Positions 1 to 8,117 of a DNA stretch of 64,000 nucleotides are shown one piece after another. A program made the translations under genes and the position numbers. Under the pieces are notes generated by a model. That model had not been told where the DNA came from and ran no database searches. It saw only the letters and a program-made list of their open reading frames with translations. Position 1 is the first letter of the stretch. Each line of letters begins with the position of its first letter. This DNA is from Sphaerisporangium perillae (GTDB taxonomy: Bacteria; Actinomycetota; Actinomycetes; Streptosporangiales; Streptosporangiaceae): contig NZ_JALLPO010000001.1 in NCBI RefSeq assembly GCF_023276435.1, positions 358,813-422,812 of the forward strand. Direction: 5' to 3'.

Positions 1-110
1 TCCGCTACACCCAGGGCCTGACCGTCGGAGAGGGGTTCGCCCAGGTGGGCGAGCACGTCGCTCCGCTCGTGGCCCACGGCCTGCACACACTGGAGTCCCT
101 GGAGGGCTGA
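1..110 (+). CDS. 3' end of an unidentified upstream gene
   Basis: Only the last 35 codons are inside the window, ending ...HTLESLEG and a TGA whose final A is the first base of the next ATG. The one-base stop/start overlap implies translational coupling with the acyl-CoA dehydrogenase that follows, so it is probably part of the same fatty-acid or steroid-type catabolic operon. The tail is too short to assign a family. Confidence 0.6.
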   Translation, partial: RYTQGLTVGEGFAQVGEHVAPLVAHGLHTLESLEG

Positions 111-1321
111 TGGAGTTCGGCTACGACAGCACCACAGAGGAGCTGCGCAAGCGGCTGCTGGAGTTCATGGACGAGTGCGTGTACCCGGCGGAGGAGGCTT
201 TCGCGCTCCAAGCGGCCGAGAGCGGCTGGAGCGCCCCGCCCATCCTGGAGGATCTCAAGGACGAGGCGCGCGGGCGCGGCCTGTGGAACCTCTTCCTGCC
301 GGGCGAGCACGGCGCGGGCCTGACCAACCTGCAGTACGCGCCCCTGGCCGAGATCATGGGCCGCAGCCCGCGCATCGCCCCGGCCGCCACCAACTGCGCC
401 GCCCCCGACACCGGGAACATGGAGGTCCTCTCCATGTTCGGGAACGAGTGGCAGCGCACGACGTGGCTGGATCCGCTGCTCAACGGCGAGATCAGGTCGG
501 CGTTCGCGATGACGGAGCCGGACGTCGCCTCCTCCGACGCGACCAACATCTCGACGTCGATCGTGCGCGACGGCGGCGAGTACGTCATCAACGGCCGCAA
601 GTGGTTCGCCTCCGGCGCGATGGACCCGCGTTGCGCGATCTTCATCGTGATGGGGAAGACCTCCCAGGAGGGGTCGAAGCACCGGCAGCAGAGCATGGTG
701 CTCGTCCCGCGCGACACCCCTGGGCTGACCGTCAAGCGGGGCATGCACGTCTTCGGGTACACCGACGGCGACCACGGTGGCCACGCCGAGGTGCTGTTCG
801 AGGACGTCCGCGTCCCGGTGGACCATCTCATCGGCGAGGAGGGCGGCGGGTTCGCCATCGCCCAGGCGCGCCTGGGCCCCGGCCGCATCCACCACTGCAT
901 GCGCCTGATCGGCATGGCCGAGCGGGCGATCGAGCTCATGTGCGCGCGTGCCCTGTCCCGTACGGCGTTCGGCAAGCAGGTGGCCCGGCAGGGCGTGGTC
1001 CAGGACTGGATCGCCGAGTCGCGGGTCAGGGTGGAGCAGCTGCGGCTGCTGGTGCTCAAGACCGCCTGGCTGATGGACACCGTCGGCAACCAGGGCGCGC
1101 ACACCGAGATCCAGGCCATCAAGATCGCCACCCCGGCGGCGGTGGAGTGGATCCTCGACAAGGCCATCCAGGTCCACGGGGCGGGCGGGGTCAGCCAGGA
1201 CTTCCCGCTGGCCGGGCTGTGGGCGTCCGCCCGTGCGTTGCGGCTAGCCGACGGACCCGACGAGGTGCACAAGCGCTCCCTCGCGTATCGCGAGCTCAAG
1301 AAGCACATGCCCGCCGAGTGA
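110..1321 (+). CDS. Acyl-CoA dehydrogenase family protein (ACAD10/11-like)
   Basis: A 403-residue flavoprotein of normal acyl-CoA dehydrogenase length, expected to catalyse FAD-dependent alpha,beta-dehydrogenation of an acyl-CoA. Visible family marks are the FAD/substrate segment AMTEPDVASSDATN (about residues 135-148), the C-terminal helical domain with RTAFGKQVARQG, and HGAGGVSQDFPLAGLW followed by DGPDEVHKR, where the Glu is the usual position of the catalytic base in the ACAD10/11 group. The ATG overlaps the previous stop by one base. Two further ACAD genes follow directly, so the three probably act in one beta-oxidation-like pathway. The substrate cannot be told from sequence. Confidence 0.9.
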   Translation: MEFGYDSTTEELRKRLLEFMDECVYPAEEAFALQAAESGWSAPPILEDLKDEARGRGLWNLFLPGEHGAGLTNLQYAPLAEIMGRSPRIAPAATNCAAPDTGNMEVLSMFGNEWQRTTWLDPLLNGEIRSAFAMTEPDVASSDATNISTSIVRDGGEYVINGRKWFASGAMDPRCAIFIVMGKTSQEGSKHRQQSMVLVPRDTPGLTVKRGMHVFGYTDGDHGGHAEVLFEDVRVPVDHLIGEEGGGFAIAQARLGPGRIHHCMRLIGMAERAIELMCARALSRTAFGKQVARQGVVQDWIAESRVRVEQLRLLVLKTAWLMDTVGNQGAHTEIQAIKIATPAAVEWILDKAIQVHGAGGVSQDFPLAGLWASARALRLADGPDEVHKRSLAYRELKKHMPAE

Positions 1322-1349
1322 CATGCCGGCAGATCGGAAGGGACTTCTC

Positions 1350-2528
1350 GTGACAGTGGATGAGGCGGCGATCAAGGAACGGGTCCGCGCGTTCCTGGCG
1401 CGGCACGATCCCGCGGCGACCGAACCGCTGGACTTCCTGCGGGCGCGGTACGACGCCGGGCTGGCCTGGGTGCACTTCCCCGAGGGCCTCGGCGGTCTCG
1501 GTGCCCCCCGCGAGCTGCAGAACGTCGTGGAACGCGAGCTCGAAGGCACCCCGCAGCCCGAGCCCGGCAAGCTGGTCATCGGGCTCGGCATGGCGGCGCC
1601 CACGATCCTCGCCTTCGGCACCGAGGAGCAGAAGAAGCGCTTCCTGCGGCCCCTGTGGACCGGGGAGGAGATCTGGTGCCAGCTCTTCAGCGAGCCGGGC
1701 GCCGGATCCGACCTCGCCACCCTGGCCACCAGGGCGGTGCGCGACGGCGACGAGTGGATCGTGGACGGGCAGAAGGTCTGGACCTCCAGCGCCCACCACG
1801 CCCGCTGGGCCATCCTGGTCGCCCGCACCGATCCGGACGTCCCGAAGCATCGCGGCCTGACGTACTTCATCTGCGACATGAAGGCCCCTGGCGTCGACGT
1901 ACGGCCGCTGCGTCAGATCACCGGCGAGGCGGAGTTCAACGAGGTCTTCCTCACCGGCGTGCGGCTGCCCGACACGCTGAGGCTGGGCACGGTCGGGGAC
2001 GGCTGGCGGGTGGCCCAGACCACGCTGATGAGCGAGCGCGTCGCCATCGGCGGCTCGCCGACGCGGCGCGGCGGCGGCGCGATGAGCACCGTCGCGGACA
2101 CCTGGCGGCAGCGTCCTGAGCTCCGCACCCACGACCTTCACCAGCGCCTCCTGCGGCTCTGGGTCGAGGCCGAGGTCACCCGGCTCGCCGGTGTGCGGCT
2201 GCGCGAGCAGCTCGCCGCCGGGGCGCCGGGACCGGAGGGCTCGGGCATGAAGCTCGCCTTCGCCCACCTGAACCAGGCGATCTCCGGCCTGGAGGTGGAG
2301 ATGCTCCGTGAGGAGGGGCTCGCCTACGACGACTGGTCCTTCCGGCGGTCGGACACGGTCGACTTCTTCGGCCGGGGGGCGGGCTATCGCTACCTGCGCG
2401 CCAGGGGCAACTCGATCGAGGGCGGGACCTCCGAGATCCTGCGCAACATCATCGCCGAGCGCGTCCTCGGCCTGCCCTCCGAACCCCGCGTCGACAAGAA
2501 CGTCCCCTGGAAGGACCTCCCACGATGA
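1350..2528 (+). CDS. Acyl-CoA dehydrogenase (larger subunit of a probable heteromeric pair)
   Basis: About 392 residues. I choose GTG 1350 rather than ATG 1323 because a GGAAGGGA ribosome site at 1336-1343 sits just before it and the protein then begins like the family (TVDEAAIKERVRAF). FAD-binding and substrate motifs are present: LFSEPGAGSDLA near residue 115 and the C-terminal SIEGGTSEILRNIIAERVLGLP, typical of the FadE group. Its stop overlaps the next start by four bases (ATGA), the arrangement seen for heterotetrameric ACADs encoded by adjacent genes (for example mycobacterial FadE pairs); pairing with the next gene is an inference. Confidence 0.9.
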   Translation: MTVDEAAIKERVRAFLARHDPAATEPLDFLRARYDAGLAWVHFPEGLGGLGAPRELQNVVERELEGTPQPEPGKLVIGLGMAAPTILAFGTEEQKKRFLRPLWTGEEIWCQLFSEPGAGSDLATLATRAVRDGDEWIVDGQKVWTSSAHHARWAILVARTDPDVPKHRGLTYFICDMKAPGVDVRPLRQITGEAEFNEVFLTGVRLPDTLRLGTVGDGWRVAQTTLMSERVAIGGSPTRRGGGAMSTVADTWRQRPELRTHDLHQRLLRLWVEAEVTRLAGVRLREQLAAGAPGPEGSGMKLAFAHLNQAISGLEVEMLREEGLAYDDWSFRRSDTVDFFGRGAGYRYLRARGNSIEGGTSEILRNIIAERVLGLPSEPRVDKNVPWKDLPR

Positions 2529-3619
2529 CCCTCCTGTATTCCGAGGTCGAGGAGGAGCTGCGGGCGGCCGTCCGCGATCTGCTGGCCGACAGGTGCCCGC
2601 CGGCCACGGTGCTCGCCAGGGTCGAGAGCGCCTCTTCGTACGACGCCGACCTGTGGAAGGCGCTGGCCCGGGACATCGGGGCGGCCGGGCTGCTGATCCC
2701 CGAGGAGCTCGGCGGCGCGGGCGCGTCCGCGCGGGAGGCGGCGGTGGTGCTGGAGGAGCTCGGCCGCGCGGTCACGCCGGTGCCGTTCCTGACCAGCGCC
2801 GTCCTGGCGACGGGGGCGCTGGCCGGTTCGGGCTCCGGCGCCGCCCGCGACCTGCTCGCGGAGCTGGCGACCGGTGAGAGGACGGCGGCGCTCGCCGTGT
2901 CGTTCGCGGCCTCGCCGTACGCGCCGGCCGGTGGGACGTCCGGGGTGCGTGCCGAGGGAGGCAGGCTGACCGGCCGGGTCGCCGCCGTCGCGGGGGCCGA
3001 TGCCGCGGACGTGCTGATCGTCCCCGCCTCCGGCGCGCTCTACGCCGTCGACGCGGCGGACGCGACCGTCGAGCCGGCCGTCTCGCTCGACCTCACCCGG
3101 CCGATCGCCGCCGTGACGTTCAGCGACGCACTGGGCCAGCCGGTCGCCGATGACCTCGCGTCGCTGCGCGCGGCGCTGGAACTCGGCGCGGGACTGCTGG
3201 CCTCCGAGCAGCTCGGAGTGGCCGAGTGGTGCCTGACCACGACCGTGGCCTACGTCAAGGAACGCCACCAGTTCGCCCGGCCGGTGGGCTCGTTCCAGGC
3301 GCTGAAGCACCGGCTCGCGGACCTGTGGATGGAGGTCGTCCAGGCGCGGGCCGCGGCGCGCGATGCCGCCGACGCGCTCGCGGGGGGCGGCGACGCCGCC
3401 ACGGCGGTCGCCGTCGCGCAGGCATGGTGCGGGGAGGTCGCCGTGCACGCGGCGGAGGAGTGCCTGCAACTGCACGGCGGCATCGGGATGACCTGGGAGC
3501 ATCCCGTACACCTCTACCTGAAGCGCGCCAAGGCCGATGAGATCGCGCTCGGGACGCCGGGCGACCACCGCGACGCCCTCGCTCATCTCGCCGACCTCCC
3601 CGGCCCGCCGGCCTCCTGA
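2525..3619 (+). CDS. Acyl-CoA dehydrogenase (smaller partner subunit)
   Basis: A 364-residue acyl-CoA dehydrogenase-like protein. It has the C-terminal LHGGIGMTWEHPVHLYLKRAK motif of the ACAD-beta-like class, whose members often lack a full active site and pair with a neighbour. It is shorter and more Ala-rich in the middle domain than the preceding protein. The four-base ATGA overlap with the previous gene supports co-translation and complex formation. It ends the plus-strand operon; a hairpin lies just downstream. Confidence 0.88.
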   Translation: MTLLYSEVEEELRAAVRDLLADRCPPATVLARVESASSYDADLWKALARDIGAAGLLIPEELGGAGASAREAAVVLEELGRAVTPVPFLTSAVLATGALAGSGSGAARDLLAELATGERTAALAVSFAASPYAPAGGTSGVRAEGGRLTGRVAAVAGADAADVLIVPASGALYAVDAADATVEPAVSLDLTRPIAAVTFSDALGQPVADDLASLRAALELGAGLLASEQLGVAEWCLTTTVAYVKERHQFARPVGSFQALKHRLADLWMEVVQARAAARDAADALAGGGDAATAVAVAQAWCGEVAVHAAEECLQLHGGIGMTWEHPVHLYLKRAKADEIALGTPGDHRDALAHLADLPGPPAS

Positions 3620-3647
3620 GGAGGGTTCGCGGTCCGGGGCTCCTGGC

Positions 3648-3677
3648 GGCGCACGCGCACACCCGCGCGCGTGCGCC
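3648..3677. terminator. GC-rich hairpin between convergent genes
   Basis: Perfect 11-bp arms GGCGCACGCGC and GCGCGTGCGCC with an 8-base loop, lying after the third ACAD and before the convergent TetR gene. There is no U tract, as is common for actinomycete terminators. Probably bidirectional. Confidence 0.6.
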
Positions 3678-3722
3678 GTCAGGGTCGCGCCGTCAGGGCC
3701 GGCGGCTCAGCGGCGGCGGCTC

Positions 3723-3761
3723 AAGGACCGAACCGCAAGGACCGAACCGCAAGGACCGACC
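3723..3761. repeat. Tandem 14-bp direct repeat
   Basis: The unit AAGGACCGAACCGC occurs twice in full and a third time as AAGGACCGACC, directly next to the stop codon of the TetR gene. No function is apparent; it may be replication slippage. Confidence 0.8.
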
Positions 3762-4403
3762 TCAAGGGCGGAGTGAGGCCAGGAGGAGGTCGGCGAAGTG
3801 GCGGCCTACGTCGGCGCCCGAGAGCGGCCCGTCGGCGTGGAACCAGGTGCCGAGGTGGTGGACCGAGCCGAAGAAGAAGTCGACCACGAGGTCGGCCGGC
3901 ACGTCGTCGCGGAACACCTTGGCTTGCTGGCCCTCGATCAGCAGGTCCCGGAAGCGCTCGTGGTAGCGGCGCCGCTCGGCCCGCACGGCCTTCTGCGTCT
4001 CGGGCGCGAGCTGGTGCATCGAGCGGAAGAAGATCTTGGAGTCGTCGAGGTTCTCGATCGTGGTGGCGATCACGTCCGCGGCGGCGGCGTGCATGCGCTC
4101 GGCGACCGGCCCCGGGGCGCCCGCGAACCTGGTGAGCCGTTCCATCTGCAGGCGGAGCACGCGGGCGTAGATCTCCTGGAGCAGATCATCCTTAGAGCCG
4201 AAATAGTGGTACATCGCGCCCTTGGTGACACCGGCGGCGGCCACGACCTCCTGTACCGATGTGCTCTCGAAGCCCTTCTCCGCGAACAGCCGTGTCGCCT
4301 CGGCCAGCAGCCGCTGCCGTACCGGCTCGTCGGGCTTCGCCCCGTCGTCGCCTGCTCTGTCCGGTGTCGCGGTGGCGATCAGCCGGGCTCCGTTGCGCGC
4401 CAT
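3762..4403 (-). CDS. TetR/AcrR family transcriptional regulator
   Basis: A 213-residue regulator with an N-terminal TetR helix-turn-helix: LLAEATRLFAEKGFESTSVQEVVAAAGVTKGAMYHYFGSKDDLL at about residues 31-75 covers the conserved recognition helix (TKGAMYHYF). The C-terminal two thirds is the all-helical ligand domain. It faces the ACAD operon convergently and is divergent from the NERD-like gene. A palindrome of TetR-operator type lies 38 bases upstream of its start, which suggests autorepression. By analogy with FadR/KstR-like TetR proteins it may sense an acyl-CoA, but that is inference from position. Confidence 0.92.
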   Translation of the reverse strand: MARNGARLIATATPDRAGDDGAKPDEPVRQRLLAEATRLFAEKGFESTSVQEVVAAAGVTKGAMYHYFGSKDDLLQEIYARVLRLQMERLTRFAGAPGPVAERMHAAAADVIATTIENLDDSKIFFRSMHQLAPETQKAVRAERRRYHERFRDLLIEGQQAKVFRDDVPADLVVDFFFGSVHHLGTWFHADGPLSGADVGRHFADLLLASLRP

Positions 4404-4441
4404 CTCGCACGCCTCCCCTGGGTCTCGATGCCCCCCAGCAT

Positions 4442-4455
4442 ACCGACTGGTCGGT
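4442..4455. promoter_or_regulatory. Probable TetR operator
   Basis: The palindrome ACCGAC-TG-GTCGGT has perfect 6-bp arms and resembles the consensus bound by actinobacterial lipid-type TetR repressors. It sits between the tetR start (4403) and the divergent gene starting at 4628, so it could control both. Confidence 0.6.
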
Positions 4456-4627
4456 TAACGGACTGTGGCATCCCTGTCTTCCCGTGTGCTCTTTTACGGG
4501 GGATCGAGAAACTTCGCACACTCAAGCTATGTCGGGGGTGTGCTACTTCCGTAACCTTGGGAAAGTTGGAGCCCCGACTTGGGTATCCAGACGTAGTCGA
4601 CTGAGCCCGAAATCGTGGGGGTTTCCG

Positions 4628-5392
4628 GTGCCCAATGGTTCCATCTACGTGCCGCAGGACGACAAGTTCAAGTGGGGCTCGCCATCGGTGATGTACGAGC
4701 TCCGGTGGCGCGAGACCAGGTCGGAGCGCCGCCGCCGGCGCCACGTCATGGCGGGTGCGGGATTCGTCCTCATCACCGCCCTCGCCTTCTACCGGTCCCT
4801 GCCGGTGCCCTTCCTCGTGGGGCTCCTCGGCGGCGGCGCGGTCTGGGTCGCCGACGCGTTCATCTCCTGGCGCATGTTCGAGGCCACGGCCGTCTGGCGC
4901 GGCAAGCGCAGCGGCGCGGCGCGCACCGGACGCCTGTTACGCCGAGGGCTCGGTCAGTACGGCTACCGCGTGCTCGACGGCCGGGCCGTACCGGGCAAGG
5001 CCTCCATCGACCACCTGGTCATCGGCCCCGGCGGGGTGTGGATCGTCGACAACGAGGCGTGGCCTCCCGACACCCACATCGCGGCGTACGGAGGCAAGCT
5101 CTTCTTCGGCGAGCGGTCCGGCACCTCGGTGGCCAAGGGGCTCGTGGACGCCGCCGCCACCATGGCGGATCTGCTGTCGCGCGAGTCCGGCATCCCCGTC
5201 GACATCACGCCCCTGCTCGTCGTGCACGGCGGTCGCGTCAAGGACCCCTCGGTGACCGCGGAGGGGCTGACGCTGTTCCTGCCCCGCAAGGCGGCCAGGT
5301 GGATCCTCGGCGACGCGTACGCCGAGCTGACCGAGGACGAGGTCGAGATCCTGGCCCGTACCGCCGCCCGCATCCTGCGCAGGATGACCTAG
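4628..5392 (+). CDS. Membrane-anchored NERD-like domain protein
   Basis: About 254 residues starting at GTG 4628, preceded by GTGGGGG; longer upstream extensions have no ribosome site and run into the tetR gene. The first ~50 residues are basic, followed by two hydrophobic stretches (about residues 40-80) likely to be membrane segments. Residues ~95-200 match a NERD (nuclease-related) domain: RVLDGRAVPGKASIDHLVIGPGGVWIVD. The family normally carries an E-x-K triad after this strand; here the sequence is DNEAW, with no Lys, so nuclease activity is doubtful. Role unknown. Confidence 0.75.
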   Translation: MPNGSIYVPQDDKFKWGSPSVMYELRWRETRSERRRRRHVMAGAGFVLITALAFYRSLPVPFLVGLLGGGAVWVADAFISWRMFEATAVWRGKRSGAARTGRLLRRGLGQYGYRVLDGRAVPGKASIDHLVIGPGGVWIVDNEAWPPDTHIAAYGGKLFFGERSGTSVAKGLVDAAATMADLLSRESGIPVDITPLLVVHGGRVKDPSVTAEGLTLFLPRKAARWILGDAYAELTEDEVEILARTAARILRRMT

Positions 5393-5399
5393 GCGGCGA

Positions 5400-5415
5400 G
5401 GCCGGCTCGCCGGCC
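5400..5415. terminator. Short hairpin between convergent genes
   Basis: GGCCGGC-TC-GCCGGCC lies eight bases after the NERD-like stop. The arms are only 7 bp and the loop is too tight as drawn, so this is a weak terminator candidate. Confidence 0.3.
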
Positions 5416-5481
5416 GAAGTCCACGCGCGGCCCGGCCACCTGTCGTAGTCCCGTACGGGCCGCACGTTGGCGGTGCCGGTC

Positions 5482-6864
5482 CTAGGCGAGCTCCTCGATG
5501 AAGGCGGCGAGCTGGGCGACGTTGCGGCACTCGTGCATCGGGACCACACCGCCGTAGGACGTCGCCACCGAGTCGCCGGTGTCCCACTGCGCGCGCGGCT
5601 CCGGGTTGAGCCAGTACGCGTGCCGCGCCTCGCCGGCGAGCCGCTTCAAGGTGGCGAGCTGGGGCCGCTGGTAGTTGGACCGGGCGTCGCCCAGGATCAG
5701 CAGCGAGGTCTTCGGCCCGATGGCGTCGCCGTACTTCTCGGCGAACCTCTCCAGCGAGTGCCCGTAGTCGCTGCGGCCGAAGCGGGTGATGTCCGCCTCC
5801 CGCGTCATCCGGGTGATCGCCTCCACGACGTCGGCGCCGGGCGCGAAGAACCGGGTGATCTCGTCCACCGTGTCCACGAAGGCGAACGCGCGCACCTTGG
5901 TGAACTGCTCCCGCAGCGCGTACGTCAGCAGCAGCGTGAAGTGGGAGAACGCGGCGACCGAGTCGCTGGCGTCGCACAGCACGACCAGCTCGGGCTTGTG
6001 CGGGCGGCGCGGCCGCATGTGGGTGACGATCGGGACGCCGCCGGTGCTCAGCGAGGCCCTGACCGTGCGCCGGAAGTCCAGCCGGCCCCGATGGCCGTGC
6101 CGGTGCTTGATCGTCAACCGGGTGGCCAGGCGGCGCGCCAGCGGGTACACCTCGCGCCGCAGCCGGGCCAGGTCGGCCTTGGTGACCCGCAGGAAGTCGA
6201 TCTGGTCCACGGGCGGCCGCACCACGGACCTGGCGATCTTCTCCACGCCGGAGTCCTCGGCGATCCTCCTGCGCACGTCCGAGGCGACGGCCTCCTCGAA
6301 GCCGGCGATGTTGTCGGCGAGCCGGCGGCGGGCCACCGTCTCGGCCATCCCGCCACGATCCCGGCCGAGCAGCACCTCGTTGAGCATCCGCGCCATCAGC
6401 GTGCCGGGGGACAGGGCGCGCAGCACGGAGTAGGAGAACCAGTTCTGCCGCCCCGCACCCGCCGGCTGGTTGCCGAACCGCTCGACCATCGCCCGGACGA
6501 ACTCGCCGAACGCGGGATCGCCCGTGGCGCCCGCGTCGTTCAGCAGCAGCTCGGCCAGCCGGTCGCGCAGCTCGGGCACCTCGGCGGTCGCCAGGTCCGG
6601 TCCGTCCTCGTCCCGGCCCGCGCCCGACACGTGCAGGCCGCTCGTCACCGGCGGGTACCACAGGTCGAAGAGCGTGTCGAAGCCGGGCCGGTGCGCCGGC
6701 CGCTTCACGAGCGTCGCCGCGTACGCCTCGCGTAGCGTGTCCCGCTCGGTCAGATCGATCACCTCGAGCGCGCGGGCGGCGTCCAGCCCTTCGGCCAGCG
6801 ACACCGGCAGCCCGGCCCGGCGCAGCGCGTCCACGAACCCCACATGCCTGTCGAGCAGCGACAC
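5482..6864 (-). CDS. VWA domain protein of the CoxE type
   Basis: A 460-residue protein whose C-terminal half is a von Willebrand A domain: VVLCDASDSVAAFSHFTLLLTYAL carries the DxSxS metal site (MIDAS). The N-terminal half (LLDRHVGFVDALRRAGLPVSLAEGLDAARAL) is the helical region common to CoxE-like proteins. In carboxydotroph clusters CoxE works with the AAA+ ATPase CoxD to mature the molybdenum hydroxylase active site; related pairs serve as general chaperones. The MoxR gene sits 33 bases upstream on the same strand, forming the usual pair. Whether it serves the molybdenum hydroxylase encoded at 20-23.7 kb is open. Confidence 0.88.
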   Translation of the reverse strand: MSLLDRHVGFVDALRRAGLPVSLAEGLDAARALEVIDLTERDTLREAYAATLVKRPAHRPGFDTLFDLWYPPVTSGLHVSGAGRDEDGPDLATAEVPELRDRLAELLLNDAGATGDPAFGEFVRAMVERFGNQPAGAGRQNWFSYSVLRALSPGTLMARMLNEVLLGRDRGGMAETVARRRLADNIAGFEEAVASDVRRRIAEDSGVEKIARSVVRPPVDQIDFLRVTKADLARLRREVYPLARRLATRLTIKHRHGHRGRLDFRRTVRASLSTGGVPIVTHMRPRRPHKPELVVLCDASDSVAAFSHFTLLLTYALREQFTKVRAFAFVDTVDEITRFFAPGADVVEAITRMTREADITRFGRSDYGHSLERFAEKYGDAIGPKTSLLILGDARSNYQRPQLATLKRLAGEARHAYWLNPEPRAQWDTGDSVATSYGGVVPMHECRNVAQLAAFIEELA

Positions 6865-6897
6865 CGCACGCCTCCCCTCTCGTCCCGCCCCGTCCGC

Positions 6898-7764
6898 TCA
6901 GCGGGCGGGAAGGCCGAGTTCCTTGACCGCCCGCGCCTGGTCGGACGCGTGCTTGAGCACCACGCCGAGCGTGTCGGCGGTCGTGGTCTCGTCGAGCTCG
7001 GTACGCCCGAGCGCGAGGAGCGTGTGGGCCCAGTCGATGGTCTCGGCGATCGACGGCGACTTCTTCAGCTCCAGCGCGCGCAGCGTGGCGACCGTACGCG
7101 CGAGCTGCTCGGCCAGCGCGGCCTCGATGCCGGGCACCTGCGCGAGCACGATGTCCCGCTCGCGTTCGGGCGAGGGGTAGTCCAGGTGGAGGTACAGGCA
7201 GCGCCGCTTCAGCGCCTCCGACAGCTCGCGTGTCGCGTTCGAGGTGAGCACGACGTACGGCCGGCGCGTCGCGGCGATCGTGCCGAGTTCGGGGATCGTC
7301 ACCTGGTAGTCCGAAAGGATCTCCAGCAGCAGCCCCTCGACCTCGACGTCGGCCTTGTCGGTCTCGTCGATCAGCAGCACCGTGGGCTCGGTCCGCCTGA
7401 TCGCCTTCAGCAGCGGACGCTCCAGGAGGAACTCCTGGCTGAAGATGTCGTCGTGGGTCTCCTCCCAGGCCTGCTCGCCGGACGCCTGGATGCGCAGGAG
7501 CTGCTTCTTGTAGTTCCACTCGTAGAGGGCGCGGGCCTCGTCCAGGCCCTCGTAGCACTGCAACCTGATCAGCTCGGCTCCGGTCGCCTCCGCGACGGCC
7601 TTGGCGAGCTGGGTCTTGCCCACACCGGCCGGTCCTTCGGCCAGCAGCGGCTTGCCCAGCGCCGCGGCCAGGAAGACCGACGTCGCGATGCCGTCGTCGG
7701 CCAGGTAGTCCACGGCGGCGAGCCGTTCCCCGGCGTCGGCGGGCGAGGTGAACCACGACGTCAT
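6898..7764 (-). CDS. MoxR family AAA+ ATPase (CoxD-like)
   Basis: A 288-residue AAA+ ATPase. Walker A is GPAGVGKTQLAKA (near residue 42), Walker B is TVLLIDETD (near residue 120), and sensor 1 is VLTSNATRELSEALKRRCLY. It is a stand-alone MoxR protein of normal length and the first gene of a two-gene operon with the VWA protein, a pairing that is very conserved. Expected role: ATP-driven insertion or activation of a metal cofactor or complex assembly in a partner enzyme. It is divergent from the tRNA-Lys gene. Confidence 0.92.
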   Translation of the reverse strand: MTSWFTSPADAGERLAAVDYLADDGIATSVFLAAALGKPLLAEGPAGVGKTQLAKAVAEATGAELIRLQCYEGLDEARALYEWNYKKQLLRIQASGEQAWEETHDDIFSQEFLLERPLLKAIRRTEPTVLLIDETDKADVEVEGLLLEILSDYQVTIPELGTIAATRRPYVVLTSNATRELSEALKRRCLYLHLDYPSPERERDIVLAQVPGIEAALAEQLARTVATLRALELKKSPSIAETIDWAHTLLALGRTELDETTTADTLGVVLKHASDQARAVKELGLPAR

Positions 7765-7841
7765 CGGTGCTCCAGTCAGTAACCCGAATGATGTTCTACT
7801 CTAACGTGCCCGACCGGTACGAAGCGGGTCACAGGGTGCGC

Positions 7842-7847
7842 TAATCT
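7842..7847 (+). promoter_or_regulatory. Possible -10 element for tRNA-Lys
   Basis: TAATCT ends 13 bases before the first base of the tRNA, in a short AT-richer stretch. No convincing -35 box could be matched. Confidence 0.3.
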
Positions 7848-7860
7848 TGTCGTGCTTCCT

Positions 7861-7934
7861 GCGCCGCTAGCTCAGTTGGTTAGAGCAGCTGACTCTTAAT
7901 CAGCGGGTCCGGGGTTCGAGTCCCTGGCGGCGCA
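7861..7934 (+). tRNA. trnK: tRNA-Lys (anticodon CTT)
   Basis: A full cloverleaf is visible: acceptor GCGCCGC pairs with GCGGCGC, the D arm has GCTC/GAGC, the anticodon stem GCTGA/TCAGC encloses loop CTCTTAA with anticodon CTT at 7895-7897, and the T arm CGGGG-TTCGAGT-CCCTG follows. The discriminator is A and CCA is not encoded. It marks the left edge of the catabolic gene block, a common integration site for islands, though no integrase was seen. Confidence 0.97.
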
Positions 7935-8117
7935 CCTCGGTTCAGACCGATGACCTGGGCATTCTCTCCACCGGGGAGGATGCCCACAGTCATTTCCGGG
8001 CGACCCGCCAGAGGTGCGGAGATCGCCGTCACAAACTTGCCGGGGCCCTGGGTACTCGCGCGATCCACGCCGGGTTCACCCAGTCCGGCCTGGCCGGCGC
8101 CCGCGGGACGTTCGACG

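Noticed and set aside
3642..3654. CCTGGCGGCGCAC here matches the 3' end of tRNA-Lys (7923-7935), like an attachment-site remnant.
   Set aside because: Only 13 bases, inside a GC-rich hairpin arm, with no integrase or other phage-type genes between the two copies. Chance similarity in high-GC DNA is a sufficient explanation.
4937..7756. A long minus-strand frame crossing the NERD, VWA and MoxR genes.
   Set aside because: It overlaps three genes with clear domains in another frame and has no ribosome site or family feature.
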